From NCBI GenBank assembly GCA_033782935.1, contig JAWQEG010000369.1:1617501-1681500 (forward strand): a stretch of 64,000 nucleotides of DNA, written 5' to 3'. A program made the translations under genes and the position numbers. This document shows positions 38,008 through 49,923 of this stretch, in pieces. The notes beneath the pieces are model-generated. The model was not told where the DNA came from. It saw nothing but the letters and a program-made list of their open reading frames with translations, and ran no database searches. Position 1 is the stretch's first letter. Each line of letters begins with the position of its first letter. The stretch is from Petrolisthes cinctipes (lineage: Eukaryota; Arthropoda; Malacostraca; Decapoda; Porcellanidae).

Positions 38008-38262
38008 TCAAATTCAGTCCCAAAACACCCGAAAATTCGATATTTAGGGGTCCCAGAAGCGATCTGTACATGCCTACTACGTGTTAGAGTATTTTCAAAA
38101 TACATGCTCAAAACATACTGAAAATCGATCTTTTAGGTGCACAAAAGTCGATATGTGCATGCATCTTCAGTACCCGTTTATATCTCAAATTCAGGCTCAA
38201 AACACCCGAAAATTCAATATTTTGGGGTCCCAGAAGCAATCTGTACATGCCTACTCAGTGTT

Positions 38263-38410
38263 AGAGTATTTTCAAAATACAGGCCCAAAACATGCTGAAA
38301 ATCGATATTTTAGATGCCCGAAAATCGATATCTCAAATTCAGTCCCAAAACTCCCGAAAATTCGATATTTAGAGGTCCCAGAAGGTATCTGTACATGCCT
38401 ACTCCGTGTT
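38263..38410 (+). repeat. Chimeric S monomer with an L2 front
   Basis: It opens as L2 (AGAGTATTTTCAAAATACAG, then GATATTTTAGATGCCC) and switches to S sequence with the 29-bp deletion, CAGTCCCAAAAC and GAGGTCCCAGAAGG. Related 148-bp monomers are at 42062-42209, 43545-43692, 46179-46326, 47329-47476 and 49285-49432. In all, the half after the deletion is S-like, so exchange with an S monomer explains them better than a fresh deletion in L2. Confidence 0.88.
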
Positions 38411-38587
38411 AGAGTATTTTCAAAATACAGGCCAAAAACATACTGAAAATCGATCTTTTAGGTGCCCAAAAGTCGATATGTGCATGCATCTTCTGTACCC
38501 GTATATATCTCAAATTCTGGCCCTAAACACCCGAAAATTCGATATTTTGGGGTCCCAGAAGCGATCTGTACATGCCTACTCCGTGTT

Positions 38588-38753
38588 AGAGTATTTTCAA
38601 AATTCAGGCCCAAAACATGCTGAAAATCGATATTTTTGGTGCCCAAAGTCAATATGTGCATGTATCTTCTGTACCCGTTTATATCTCAAATTCAGGCTCA
38701 AAACACCCGAAAATTCAATATTTTGGGGTCCCAGAAGCAATCTGTACAGTGCT
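38588..38753 (+). repeat. Reference L2 monomer with the recurrent 10-bp tail deletion (166 bp)
   Basis: The tail reads CTGTACAGTGCTAGAAT, where a full monomer has a further 10 bp between CTGTACA and GTGCT. The missing block is bounded by CA on both sides. The variant turns a 501-bp trimer into a 491-bp one and recurs about 30 times, for example near 1459, 3278, 4093, 18047, 22011, 24987, 28299, 33429, 36429, 39239, 40230, 42547, 45357, 48129, 53768, 59069 and 63719. It also occurs on L1-type monomers (near 10541, 12865, 15708 and 47638). Two copies read CTGTACAATGCT instead (49768 and 60237). Confidence 0.9.
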
Positions 38754-39392
38754 AGAATATTCTCAAAATATAGGCTAAAAACATGCTAAAAATCGATCTT
38801 TTAGGTGCCAAAAAGTCGATATCTCAAATTCAGTCCCAAAACACCCGAAAATTCGATATTTAGGGGTCCCAGAAGCGATCTGTACATGCCTACTCCGTGT
38901 TAGAGTATTTTCAAAATACATGCTCAAAACATACTGAAAATCGATCTTTTAGGTGCACAAAAGTCGATATGTGCATGCATCTTCAGTACCCGTTTATATC
39001 TCAAATTCAGGCTCAAAACACCCGAAAATTCGATATTAAGGGGTCCCAGAAGCGATCTGTACATGCCTACTCCGTGTTAGAGTATTTTCAAAATTCAGGC
39101 CCAAAACATGCTGAAAATCGATATTTTTGGTGCCCAAAGTCAATATGTGCATGTATCTTCAGTACCCGTTTATATCTCAAATTCAGGCTCAAAACACCCG
39201 AAAATTCAATATTTTGGGGTCCCAGAAGCAATCTGTACAGTGCTAGAATATTTTCAAAATATAGGCTAAAAACATGCTAAAAATCGATCTTTTAGGTGCC
39301 AAAAAGTCGATATCTCACATTCAGTCCCAAAACACCCGAAAATTCGATATTTAGGGGTCCCAGAAGCGATCTGTACATGCCTACTCCGTGTT

Positions 39393-42300
39393 AGAGTATT
39401 TTCAAAATACATGCTCAAAACATACTGAAAATCGATCTTTTAGGTGCACAAAAGTCGATATGTGCATGCATCTTCAGTACCCGTTTATATCTCAAATTGA
39501 GGCTCAAAACACCCGAAAATTCGATATTTTGGGGTCCCAGAAGCGATCTGTACATGCCTACTCCGTGTTAGAGTATTTTCAAAATTCAGGCCCAAAACAT
39601 GCTGAAAATCGATATTTTTGGTGCCCAAAGTCAATATGTGCATGTATCTTCTGTACCCGTTTATATCTCAAATTCAGGCTCAAAACACCCGAAAATTCAA
39701 TATTTTGGGGTCCCAGAAGCAATCTGTACATGCCTACACAGTGCTAGAATATTTTCAAAATATAGGCTAAAAACATGCTAAAAATCGACATTTTAGGTGC
39801 CAAAAAATCGATATCTCAAATTCAGTCCCAAAACACCCGAAAATTCGATATTTAGAGGTCCCAGAAGGTATCTGTACATGCCTACTCCGTGTTAGAGTAT
39901 TTTCAAAATACAGGCTAAAAACATACTGAAAATCGATCTTTTAGGTGCCCAAAAGTCGATATGTGAATGCATCTTCTGTACCCGTTTATATCTCAAATTC
40001 TGGCCCTAAACACCCGAAAATTCGATATTTTGGGGTCCCAGAAGCGATCTGTACATGCCTACTCCGTGTTAGAGTATTTTCAAAATTCACGCCCAAAACA
40101 TGCTGAAAATCGATATTTTTGGTGCCCAAAGTCAATATGTGCATGTATCTTCTGTACCCGTTTATATCTCAAATTCAGGCTCAAAACACCCGAAAATTCA
40201 ATATTTTGGGGTCCCAGAAGCAATCTGTACAGTGCTAGAATATTTTCAAAATATAGGCTAAAAACATGCTAAAAATCGATCTTTTAGGTGCCAAAAAGTC
40301 GATATCTCAAATTCAGTCCCAAAACACCCGAAAATTCGATATTTAGAGGTCCCAGAAGCGATCTGTACATGCCTACTCCGTGTTAGAGTATTTTCAAAAT
40401 ACATGCTCAAAACATACTGAAAATCGATCTTTTAGGTGCACAAAAGTCGATATGTGCATGCATCTTCAGTACCCGTTTATATCTCAAATTCAGGCTCAAA
40501 ACACCCGAAAATTCGAAATTATGGGGTCCCCAAAGCGATCTGTACATGCCTACTCCGTGTTAGAGTATTTTCAAAATTCAGGCCCAAAACATGCTGAAAA
40601 TCGATATTTTTGGTACCCAAAGTCAATATGTGCATGTATCTTCTGTACCCGTTTATATCTCAAATTCAGGCTCAAAACACCCGAAAATTCAATATTTTGG
40701 GGTCCCAGAAGCAATCTGTACATGCCTACACAGTGCTAGAATATTTTCAAAATATAGGCTAAAAACATGCTAAAAATCGATCTTTTAGGTGCCAAAAAGT
40801 CGATATCTCAAATTCAGTCCCAAAACACCCGAAAATTCGATATTTAGGGGTCCCAGAAGCGATCTGTACATGCCTACTCCGTGTTAGAGTATTTTCAAAA
40901 TACATGATCAAATCATACTGAAAATCGATCTTTTAGGTGCACAAAAGTCGATATGTGCATGCATCTTCAGTACCCGTTTATATCTCAAATTCAGGCTCAA
41001 AACACCCGAAAATTCAATATTTTGGGGTCCCAGAAGCAATCTGTACATGCCTACTCAGTGTTAGAGTATTTTCAAAATACAGGCCCAAAACATGCTGAAA
41101 ATCGATATTTTAGATGCCCAAAGTCAATATGTGCATGTATCTTCTGTACCCGTTTATATCTCAAATTCAGGCTCAAAACACCCGAAAATTCAATTTTTTG
41201 GGGTCCCAGAAGCAATCTGTACATGCCTACACAGTGCTAGAATATTTTCAAAATATAGGCTAAAAACATGCTAAAAATCGACATTTTAGGTGCCAAAAAT
41301 CGATATCTAATTCAGTCCCAAAACACCCGAAAATTCGATATTTAGAGGTCCCAGAAGGTATCTGTACATGCCTACTCCGTGTTAGAGTATTTTCAAAATA
41401 CAGGCCAAAAACATACTGAAAATCGATCTTTTAGGTGCCCAAAAGTCGATATGTGCATGCATCTTCTGTACCCGTTTATATCTCAAATTCTGGCCCTAAA
41501 CACCCGAAAATTCGATATTTTGGGGTCCCAGAAGCGATCTGTACATGCCTACTCCGTGTTAGAGTATTTTCAAAATTCAGGCCCAAAACATGCTGAAAAT
41601 CGATATTTTTGGTGCCCAAAGTCAATATGTGCATGTATCTTCTGTACCCGTTTATATCTCAAATTCAGGCTCAAAACACCCGAAAATTCAATATTTTGGG
41701 GTCCCAGAAGCAATCTGTACATGCCTACTCAGTGCTAGAATATTTTCAAAATATAGGCTAAAAACATGCTAAAAATCGATCTTTTAGGTGCCAAAAAGTC
41801 GATATCTCAAATTCAGTCCCAAAACACCCGAAAATTCTATATTTAGGGGTTCCAGAAGCGATCTGTACATGCCTACTCCGTGTTAGAGTATTTTCAAAAT
41901 ACATGCTCAAAACATACTGAAAATCGATCTTTTAGGTGCACAAAAGTCGATATGTGCATGCATCTTCAGTACCCGTTTATATCTCAAATTCAGGCTCAAA
42001 ACACCCGAAAATTCAATATTTTGGGGTCCCAGAAGCAATCTGTACATGCCTACTCAGTGTTAGAGTATTTTCAAAATACAGGCCCAAAACATGCTGAAAA
42101 TCGATATTTTAGATGCCCAAAAATCGATATCTCAAATTCAGTCCCAAAACTCCCGAAAATTCGATATTTAGAGGTCACAGAAGGTATCTGTACATGCCTA
42201 CTCCGTGTTAGAGTATTTTCAAAATACAGGCCAAAAACATACTGAAAATCGATCTTTTAGGTGCCCAAAAGTCGATATGTGCATGCATCTTCTGTACCCG

Positions 42301-43191
42301 TATATATCTCAAATTCTGGCCCTAAACACCCGAAAATTCGATATTTTGGGGTCCCAGAAGCGATCTGTACATGCCTACTCCGTGTTAGAGTATTTTCAAA
42401 ATTCAGGCCCAAAACATGCTGAAAATCGATATTTTTGGTGCCCAAAGTCAATATGTGCATGTATCTTCTGTACCCGTTTATATCTCAAATTCAGGCTCAA
42501 AACACCCGAAAATTCAATATTTTGGGGTCCCAGAAGCAATCTGTACAGTGCTAGAATATTTTCAAAATATAGGCTAAAAACATGCTAAAAATCGAAATTT
42601 TAGGTGCCAAAAAGTCGATATCTCAAATTCAGTCCCAAAACACCCGAAAATTCGATATTTAGGGGTCCCAGAAGCGATCTGTACATGCCTACTCCGTGTT
42701 AGAGTATTTTCAAAATACATGCTCAAAACATACTGAAAATCGATCTTTTAGGTGCACAAAAGTCGATATGTGCATGCATCTTCAGTACCCGTTTATATCT
42801 CAAATTCAGGCTCAAAACACCCGAAAATTCGATATTTTGGGGTCCCAGAAGCGATCTGTACATGCCTCCTCCGTGTTAGAGTATTTTCAAAATTCAGGCC
42901 CAAAACATGCTGAAAATCGATATTTTTGGTGCCCAAAGTCAATATGTGCATGTATCTTCTGTACCCGTTTATATCTCAAATTCAGGCTCAAAACACCCGA
43001 AAATTCAATATTTTGGGGTCCCAGAAGCAATTTGTACAGTGCTAGAATATTTTCAAAATATAGGCTAAAAACATGCTAAAAATCGATCTTTTAGGTGACA
43101 AAAAGTCGATATCTCAAATTCAGTCCCAAAACACCCGAAAATTCGATATTTAGGGGTCCAAGAAGCGATCTGTACATGCCTACTCCGTGTT
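39393..43191 (+). repeat. 3.80-kb eight-unit higher-order repeat, copy 2
   Basis: Unit lengths are 501, 491, 501, 498, 501, 325, 491 and 491 bp (3799 bp). It is colinear with copy 1. Shared variants include TTCGAAATT with GTCCCCAAAGCG (near 40515), AAATCATACTG and the chimeric S at 42062-42209. The 498-bp unit has lost an A and a CA dinucleotide around 41296-41308. Confidence 0.88.
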
Positions 43192-43692
43192 AGAGTATTT
43201 TCAAAATACATGCTCAAAACATACTGAAAATCGATCTTTTAGGTGCACAAAAGTCGATATGTGCATGCATCTTCAGTACCCGTTTATATCTCAAATTCAG
43301 GCTCAAAACACCCGAAAATTCGATATTTTGGGGTCCCAGAAGCGATCTGTACATGCCTACTCCGTGTTAGAGTATTTTCAAAATTCAGGCCCAAAACATG
43401 CTGAAAATCGATATTTTTGGTGCCCAAAGTCAATATGTGCATGTATCTTCTGTACCCGTTTATATCTCAAATTCAGGCTCAAAACACCCGAAAATTCAAT
43501 ATTTTGGGGTCCCAGAAGCAATCTGTACATGCCTACTCAGTGTTAGAGTATTTTCAAAATACAGGCCCAAAACATGCTGAAAATCGATATTTTAGATGCC
43601 CAAAAATCGATATCTCAAATTCAGTCCCAAAACTCCCGAAAATTCGATATTTAGATGTCCCAGAAGGTATCTGTACATGCCTACTCCGTGTT

Positions 43693-44370
43693 AGAGTATT
43701 TTCAAAATACAGGCCAAAAACATACTGAAAATCGATCTTTCAGGTGCCCAAAAGTCGATATGTGCATCCATCTTCTGTACCCGTATATATCTCAAATTCT
43801 GGCCCTAAACACCCGAAAATTCGATATTTTGGGGTCCCAGAAGCGATCTGTACATGCCTACTCCGTGTTAGAGTATTTTCAAAATTCAGGCCCAAAACAT
43901 GCTGAAAATCGATATTTTTGGTGCCCAAAGTCAATATGTGCATGTATTTTCTGTACCCGTTTATATCTCAAATTCAGGCTCAAAACACCCGAAAATTCAA
44001 TATTTTGGGGTCCCAGAAGCAATCTGTACATGCCTACTCAGTGCTAGAATATTTTCAAAATATAGGCTAAAAACATGCTAAAAATCGATCTTTTAGGTGC
44101 CAAAAAGTCGATATCTCAAATTCAGTCCCAAAACACCAAAAAATTCGATATTTAGGGGCCCCAGAAGCGATCTGTACATGCCTACTCCGTGTTAGAGTAT
44201 TTTCAAAATACATGCTCAAAACATACTGAAAATCGATATTTTAGGTGCACAAAAGTCGATATGTGCATGCATCTTCAGTACTCGTTTATATCTCAAATTC
44301 AGGCTCAAAACACCCGAAAAATCAATATTTTGGGGTCCCAGAAGCAATCTGTACATGCCTACTCAGTGCT
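43693..44370 (+). repeat. Long-range duplicate, copy 2 (partner 32.3 kb away)
   Basis: Counterpart of 11373-12050. The flanking units on both sides are different in the two places, so only about 0.7-0.9 kb moved or was converted. It lies immediately after the two 3.80-kb repeats and interrupts what could have been a third copy. Confidence 0.8.
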
Positions 44371-47300
44371 AGAATATTTTCAAAATATAGGCTAAAAACA
44401 TGCTAAAAATCGATCTTTTAGGTGCCAAAAAGTCGATATCTCAAATTCAGTCCCAAAACACCCGAAAATTCGATATTTAGGGGTCCCAGAAGCGATCTGT
44501 ACATGCCTACTCCGTGTTAGAGTATTTTCAAAATACATGCTCAAAACATATTGAAAATCGATCTTTTAGGTGCACAAAAGTCAATATGTGCATGCATCTT
44601 CAGTACCCGTTTATATCTCAAATTCAGGCTCAAAACACCCGAAAATTCAATATTTTGGGGTCCCAGAAGCAATCTGTACATGCCTACTCAGTGTTAGAGT
44701 ATTTTCAAAATACAGGCCCAAAACATGCTGAAAATCGATATTCTAGATGCCCAAAGTCAATATGTGCATGTATCTTCTGTACCCGTTTATATCTCAAATT
44801 CTGGCTCAAAACACCCGAAAATTCAATATTTTGGGGTCCCAGAAGCAATCTGTACATGCCTACACAGTGCTAGAATATTTTCAAAATATAGGCTAAAAAC
44901 ATGCTAAAAATCGATATTATAGGTGCCAAAAAATTGATATCTCAAATTCAGTCCCATAACACCCGAAAATTCTATATTTAGAGGTCCCAGAAGGTATCTG
45001 TACATGCCTACTCCGTGTTAGAGTATTTTCAAAATACAGGCCAAAAACATACTGAAAATCGATCTTTTTGGGGCCCAAAAGTCGATATGTGCATGTATCT
45101 TCTGTACCCGTTTATATCTCAAATTCTGGCCCTAAACATTCGAAAATTCGATATTTTGGGGTCCCAGAAGCGATCTGTACATGCCTACTCCGTGTTAGAG
45201 TATTTTCAAAATTCAGGCCCAAAACATGCTGAAAATCGATATTTTTGGTGCCCAAAGTCAATATGTGCATGTATCTTCTGTATCCGTTTATATCTCAAAT
45301 TCAGGCTCAAAACACCCGAAAATTCAATATTTTGGGGTCCCAGAAGCAATCTGTACAGTGCTAAAATATTTTCAAAATATAGGCTAAAAACATGCTAAAA
45401 ATCGATCTTTTAGGTGCCAAAAAGTCGATATCTCAAATTCAGTCCCAAAACACCCGAAAATTCGATATTTAGGGGTCCCAGAAGCGATCTGTACATGCCT
45501 ACTCAGTGTTAGAGTATTTTCAAAATACATGCTCAAAACATACTGAAAATCGATCTTTTAGGTGCACAAAAGTCGATATGTGCATGCATCTTCAGTACCC
45601 GTTTATATCTCAAATTCAGGCTCAAAACACCCGAAAATTCGATATTTTGGGGTCCCAGAAGCGATCTGTACATGCCTACTCCGTGTTAGAGTATTTTCAA
45701 AATTCAGGCCCAAAACATGCTGAAAATCGATATTTGTGGTGCCCAAAGTCAATATGTGCATGTATCTTCTGTACCCGTTTATATCTCAAATTCAGGCTCA
45801 AAACACCCGAAAATTCAATATTTTGGGGTCCCAGAAGCAATCTGTACAGTGCTAGAATATTTTCAAAATATAGGCTAAAAACATGCTAAAAATCGATCTT
45901 TTAGGTGCCAAAAAGTCGATATCTCAAATTCAGTCCCAAAACACCCGAAAATTCTATATTTAGGGGTCCCAGAAGCGATCTGTACATGCCTACTCCGTGT
46001 TAGAGTATTTTCAAAATACATGCTCAAAACATACTGAAAATCGATCTTTTAGGTGCACAAAAGTCGATATGTGCATGCATCTTCAGTACCCGTTTATATC
46101 TCAAATTCAGGCTCAAAACACCCGAAAATTCAATATTTTGGGGTCCCAGAAGCAATCTGTACATGCCTACTCAGTGTTAGAGTATTTTCAAAATACAGGC
46201 CCAAAACATGCTGAAAATCGATATTTTAGATGCCCAAAAATCGATATCTCAAATTCAGTCCCAAAACTCCCGAAAATTCGATATTTAGAGGTCCCAGAAG
46301 GTATCTGTACATGCCTACTCCGTGTTAGAGTATTTTCAAAATACAGGCCAAAAACATACTGAAAATCGATCTTTTAGGTGCTCAAAAGTCGATATATGCA
46401 TGCATCTTCTGTACCCGTATATATCTCAAATTCTGGCCCTAAACACCCGAAAATTCGATATTTTGGGGTCCCAGAAGCGATCTGTACATGCCTACTCCGT
46501 GTTAGAGTATTTTCAAAATTCAGGCCCAAAACATGCTGAAAATCGATATTTTTGGTGCCCAAAGTCAATATGTGCATGTATCTTCTGTACCCGTTTATAT
46601 CTCAAATTCAGGCTCAAAACACCCGAAAAATCAATATTTTGGGGTCCCAGAAGCAATATCTACATGCCTACTCAGTGCTAGAATATTTTCAAAATATAGG
46701 CTAAAAACATGCTAAAAATCGACATTTTAGGTGCCAAAAAATCGATATCTCAAATTCAGTCCCAAAACACCCGAAAATTCGATATTTAGAGGTCCCAGAA
46801 GGTATCTGTACATGCCTACTCCGTGTTAGAGTATTTTCAAAATACAGGCCCAAAACATGCTGAAAATCGATATTTTTGGTGCCCAAAGTCAATATGTGCA
46901 TGTATCTTCTGTACCCGTTTATATCTCAAATTCAGGCTCAAAACACCCGAAAATTCAATATTTGGGAGTCCCAGAAGCAATCTGTACATGCCTACTCAGT
47001 GCTAGAATATTTTCAAAATATAGGCTAAAAACATGCTAAAAATCGATCTTTTAGGTGCCAAAAAGTCGATATCTCAAATTCAGTCCCAAAACACCCGAAA
47101 ATTCGATATTTAGGGGTCCCAGAAGCGATCTGTACATGCCTACTCCGTGTTAGAGTATTTTAAAAATACATGCTCAAAACATACTGAAAATCGATCTTTT
47201 AGGTGCACAAAAGTCGATATGTGCATGCATCTTCAGTACCCGTTTATATCTCAAATTCAGGCTCAAAACACCCGAAAATTCAATATTTTGGGGTCCCAGA

Positions 47301-48282
47301 AGCAATCTGTACATGCCTACTCAGTGTTAGGGTATTTTCAAAATACAGGCCCAAAACATGCTGAAAATCGATATTTTAGATGCCCAAAAATCGATATCTC
47401 AAATTCAGTCGCAAAACACCCGAAAATTCGATATTTAGAGGTCCCAGAAGGTATCTGTACATGCCTACTCCGTGTTAGAGTATTTTTAAAATACAGGCCA
47501 AAAACTTACTGAAAATCGATCTTTTAGGTGCCCAAAAGTCGATATGTGCATGCATCTTCTGTACCCGTTTATATCTCAAATTCTGGCCCTAAACACCCGA
47601 AAATTCGATATTTTGGGGTCCCAGAAGCGATCTGTACAGTGCTAGAATATTTTCAAAATATAGGCTAAAAACATGCTAAAAATCGATCTTTTAGGTGCCA
47701 AAAAGTCGATATCTCAAATTCAGTCCCAAAACACCCGAAAATTCGATATTTAGGGGTCACAGAAGCGATCTGTACATGCCTACTCCGTGTTAGAGTATTT
47801 TCAAAATACATGCTCAAAACATACTGAAAATCGATCTTTTAGGTGCACAAAAGTCGATATGTGCATGCATCTTCAGTACCCGTTTATATCTCAAATTCAG
47901 GCTCAAAACACCCGAAAATTCGATATTTTGGGGTCCCAGAAGCGATCTGTACATGCCTACTCCGTGTTAGAGTATTTTCAAAATTCAGGCCCAAAACATG
48001 CTGAAAATCGATATTTTTGGTGCCCAAAGTCAATATGTGCATGTATCTTCTGTACCCGTTTATATCTCAAATTCAGGCTCAAAACACCCGAAAATTCAAT
48101 ATTTTGGGGTCCCAGAAGCAATCTGTACAGTGCTAGAATATTTTCAAAATATAGGCTAAAAACATGCTAAAAATCGATCTTTTAGGTGCCAAAAAGTCGA
48201 TATCTCAAATTCAGTCCCAAAACACCCGAAAATTCGATATTTAGGGGTCCCAGAAGCGATCTGTACATGCCTACTCCGTGTT

Positions 48283-49432
48283 AGAGTATTTTCAAAATAC
48301 ATGCTCAAAACATACTGAAAATCGATCTTTTAGGTGCACAAAAGTCGATATGTGCATGCATCTTCAGTACCCGTTTATATCTCAAATTCAGGCTCAAAAC
48401 ACCCGAAAATTCGATATTTTGGGGTCCCAGAAGCGATCTGTACATGCCTACTCCGTGTTAGAGTATTTTCAAAATTCAGGCCCAAAACATGCTGAAAATC
48501 GATATTTTTGGTGCCCAAAGTCAATATGTGCATGTATCTTCTGTACCCGTTTATATCTCAAATTCAGGCTCAAAACACCCGAAAATTCAATATTTTGGGG
48601 TCCCAGAAGCAATCTGTACATGCCTACTCAGTGCTAGAATATTTTCAAAATATAGGCTAAAAACATGCTAAAAATCGACATTTTAGGTGCCAAAAAATCG
48701 ATATCTCAAATTCAGTCCCAAAACACCCGAAAATTCAATATTTAGAGGTCCCAGAAGGTATCTGTACATGCCTACTCCGTGTTAGAGTATTTTCAAAATA
48801 CAGGCCCAAAACATGCTGAAAATCGATATTTTTGGTGCCCAAAGTCAATATGTGCATGTATCTTCTGTACCCGTTTATATCTCAAATTCAGGCTCAAAAT
48901 ACCCGAAAATTCAATATTTTGGGGTCCCAGAAGCAATCTGTACATGCCTACTCAGTGCTAGAATATTTTCAAAATATAGGCTAAAAACATGCTAAAAATC
49001 GATCTTTTAGGTGCCAAAAAGTCGATATCTCAAATTCAGTCCCAAAACACCCGAAAATTCGATATTTAGGGGTCCCAGAAGCGATCTGTACATGCCTACT
49101 CCGTGTTAGAGTATTTTCAAAATACATGCTCAAAACATACTGAAAATCGATCTTTTAGGTGCACAAAAGTCGATATGTGCATGCATCTTCAGTACCCGTT
49201 TATATCTCAAATTCAGGCTCAAAACACCCGAAAATTCAATATTTTGGGGTCCCAGAAGCAATCTGTACATGCCTACTCAGTGTTAGAGTATTTTCAAAAT
49301 ACAGGCCCAAAACATGCTGAAAATCGATATTTTAGATGCCCAAAAATCGATATCTCAAATTCAGTCCCAAAACACCCGAAAATTCGATATTTAGAGGTCC
49401 CAGAAGGTATCTGTACATGCCTACTCCGTGTT
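48283..49432 (+). repeat. 1.64-kb period, copy 1
   Basis: A trimer followed by a 324-bp L2-S dimer and an L1-led dimer. Markers are AATTCAATATTTAGAGG in the S at about 48730 and CAAAATACCCG in the following L2. The trimer and L2-S dimer recur from 49924 at an offset of 1641 bp; the third unit diverges after its L1 monomer. Confidence 0.8.
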
Positions 49433-49923
49433 AGAGTATTTTCAAAATACAGGCCAAAAACATACTGAAAATCGATCTTTTAGGTGCCCAAAAGTCGATA
49501 TGTGCATGCATCTTCTGTACCCGTTTTTATCTCAAATTCTGGCCCTAAACACCCGAAAATTCGATATTTTGGGGTCCCAGAAGCGATCTGTACATGCCTA
49601 CTCCGTGTTAGAGTATTTTCAAAATTCAGGCCCAAAACATGCTGAAAATCGATATTTTTGGTGCCCAAAGTCAATATGTGCATGTATCTTCTGTACCCGT
49701 TTATATCTCAAATTCAGGCTCAAAACACCCGAAAATTCAATATTTTGGGGTCCCAGAAGCAATCTGTACAATGCTAGAATATTTTCAAAATATAGGCTAA
49801 AAACATGCTAAAAATCGATCTTTTAGGTGCCAAAAAGTCGATATCTCAAATTCAGTCCCAAAACACCCGAAAATTCGATATTTAGGGGTCCCAGAAGCGA
49901 TCTGTACATGCCTACTCCGTGTT

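Larger units (their letters stand above)
37938..38085 (+). repeat. Reference S monomer (148 bp, 29-bp deletion)
   Basis: This short monomer closes each higher-order unit. It matches the long monomers throughout except that 29 bp are missing: GTCGATAT runs directly into CTCAAATTCAG, where long monomers have GTGCATG...TTTATAT in between. It opens with AGAATATTTTCAAAATATAG and carries CAGTCCCAAAAC. Two flavours recur: GATCTTTTAGG with GGGGTCCCAGAAGCGATC (as here), and GACATTTTAGG with GAGGTCCCAGAAGGTATC (for example 1966-2113, where the first part is intact). I counted one S in each of 138 units and none adjacent to another S. Confidence 0.95.
35592..39392 (+). repeat. 3.80-kb eight-unit higher-order repeat, copy 1
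   Basis: Unit lengths are 501, 491, 501, 500, 501, 325, 491 and 491 bp (3801 bp, seven trimers and one dimer, 23 monomers). The next 3799 bp repeat the same length order. Diagnostic variants include TTCGAAATTTTGGGGTCCCC (near 36712) and a chimeric S monomer at 38263-38410. The first unit matches its counterpart less well than the rest. Confidence 0.88.

Noticed and set aside
37585..38085. Assigning the satellite to a named family or species
   Set aside because: I did not recognise the monomer. A search of the 176-bp consensus against repeat and whole-genome databases would decide it, and I cannot run one here.
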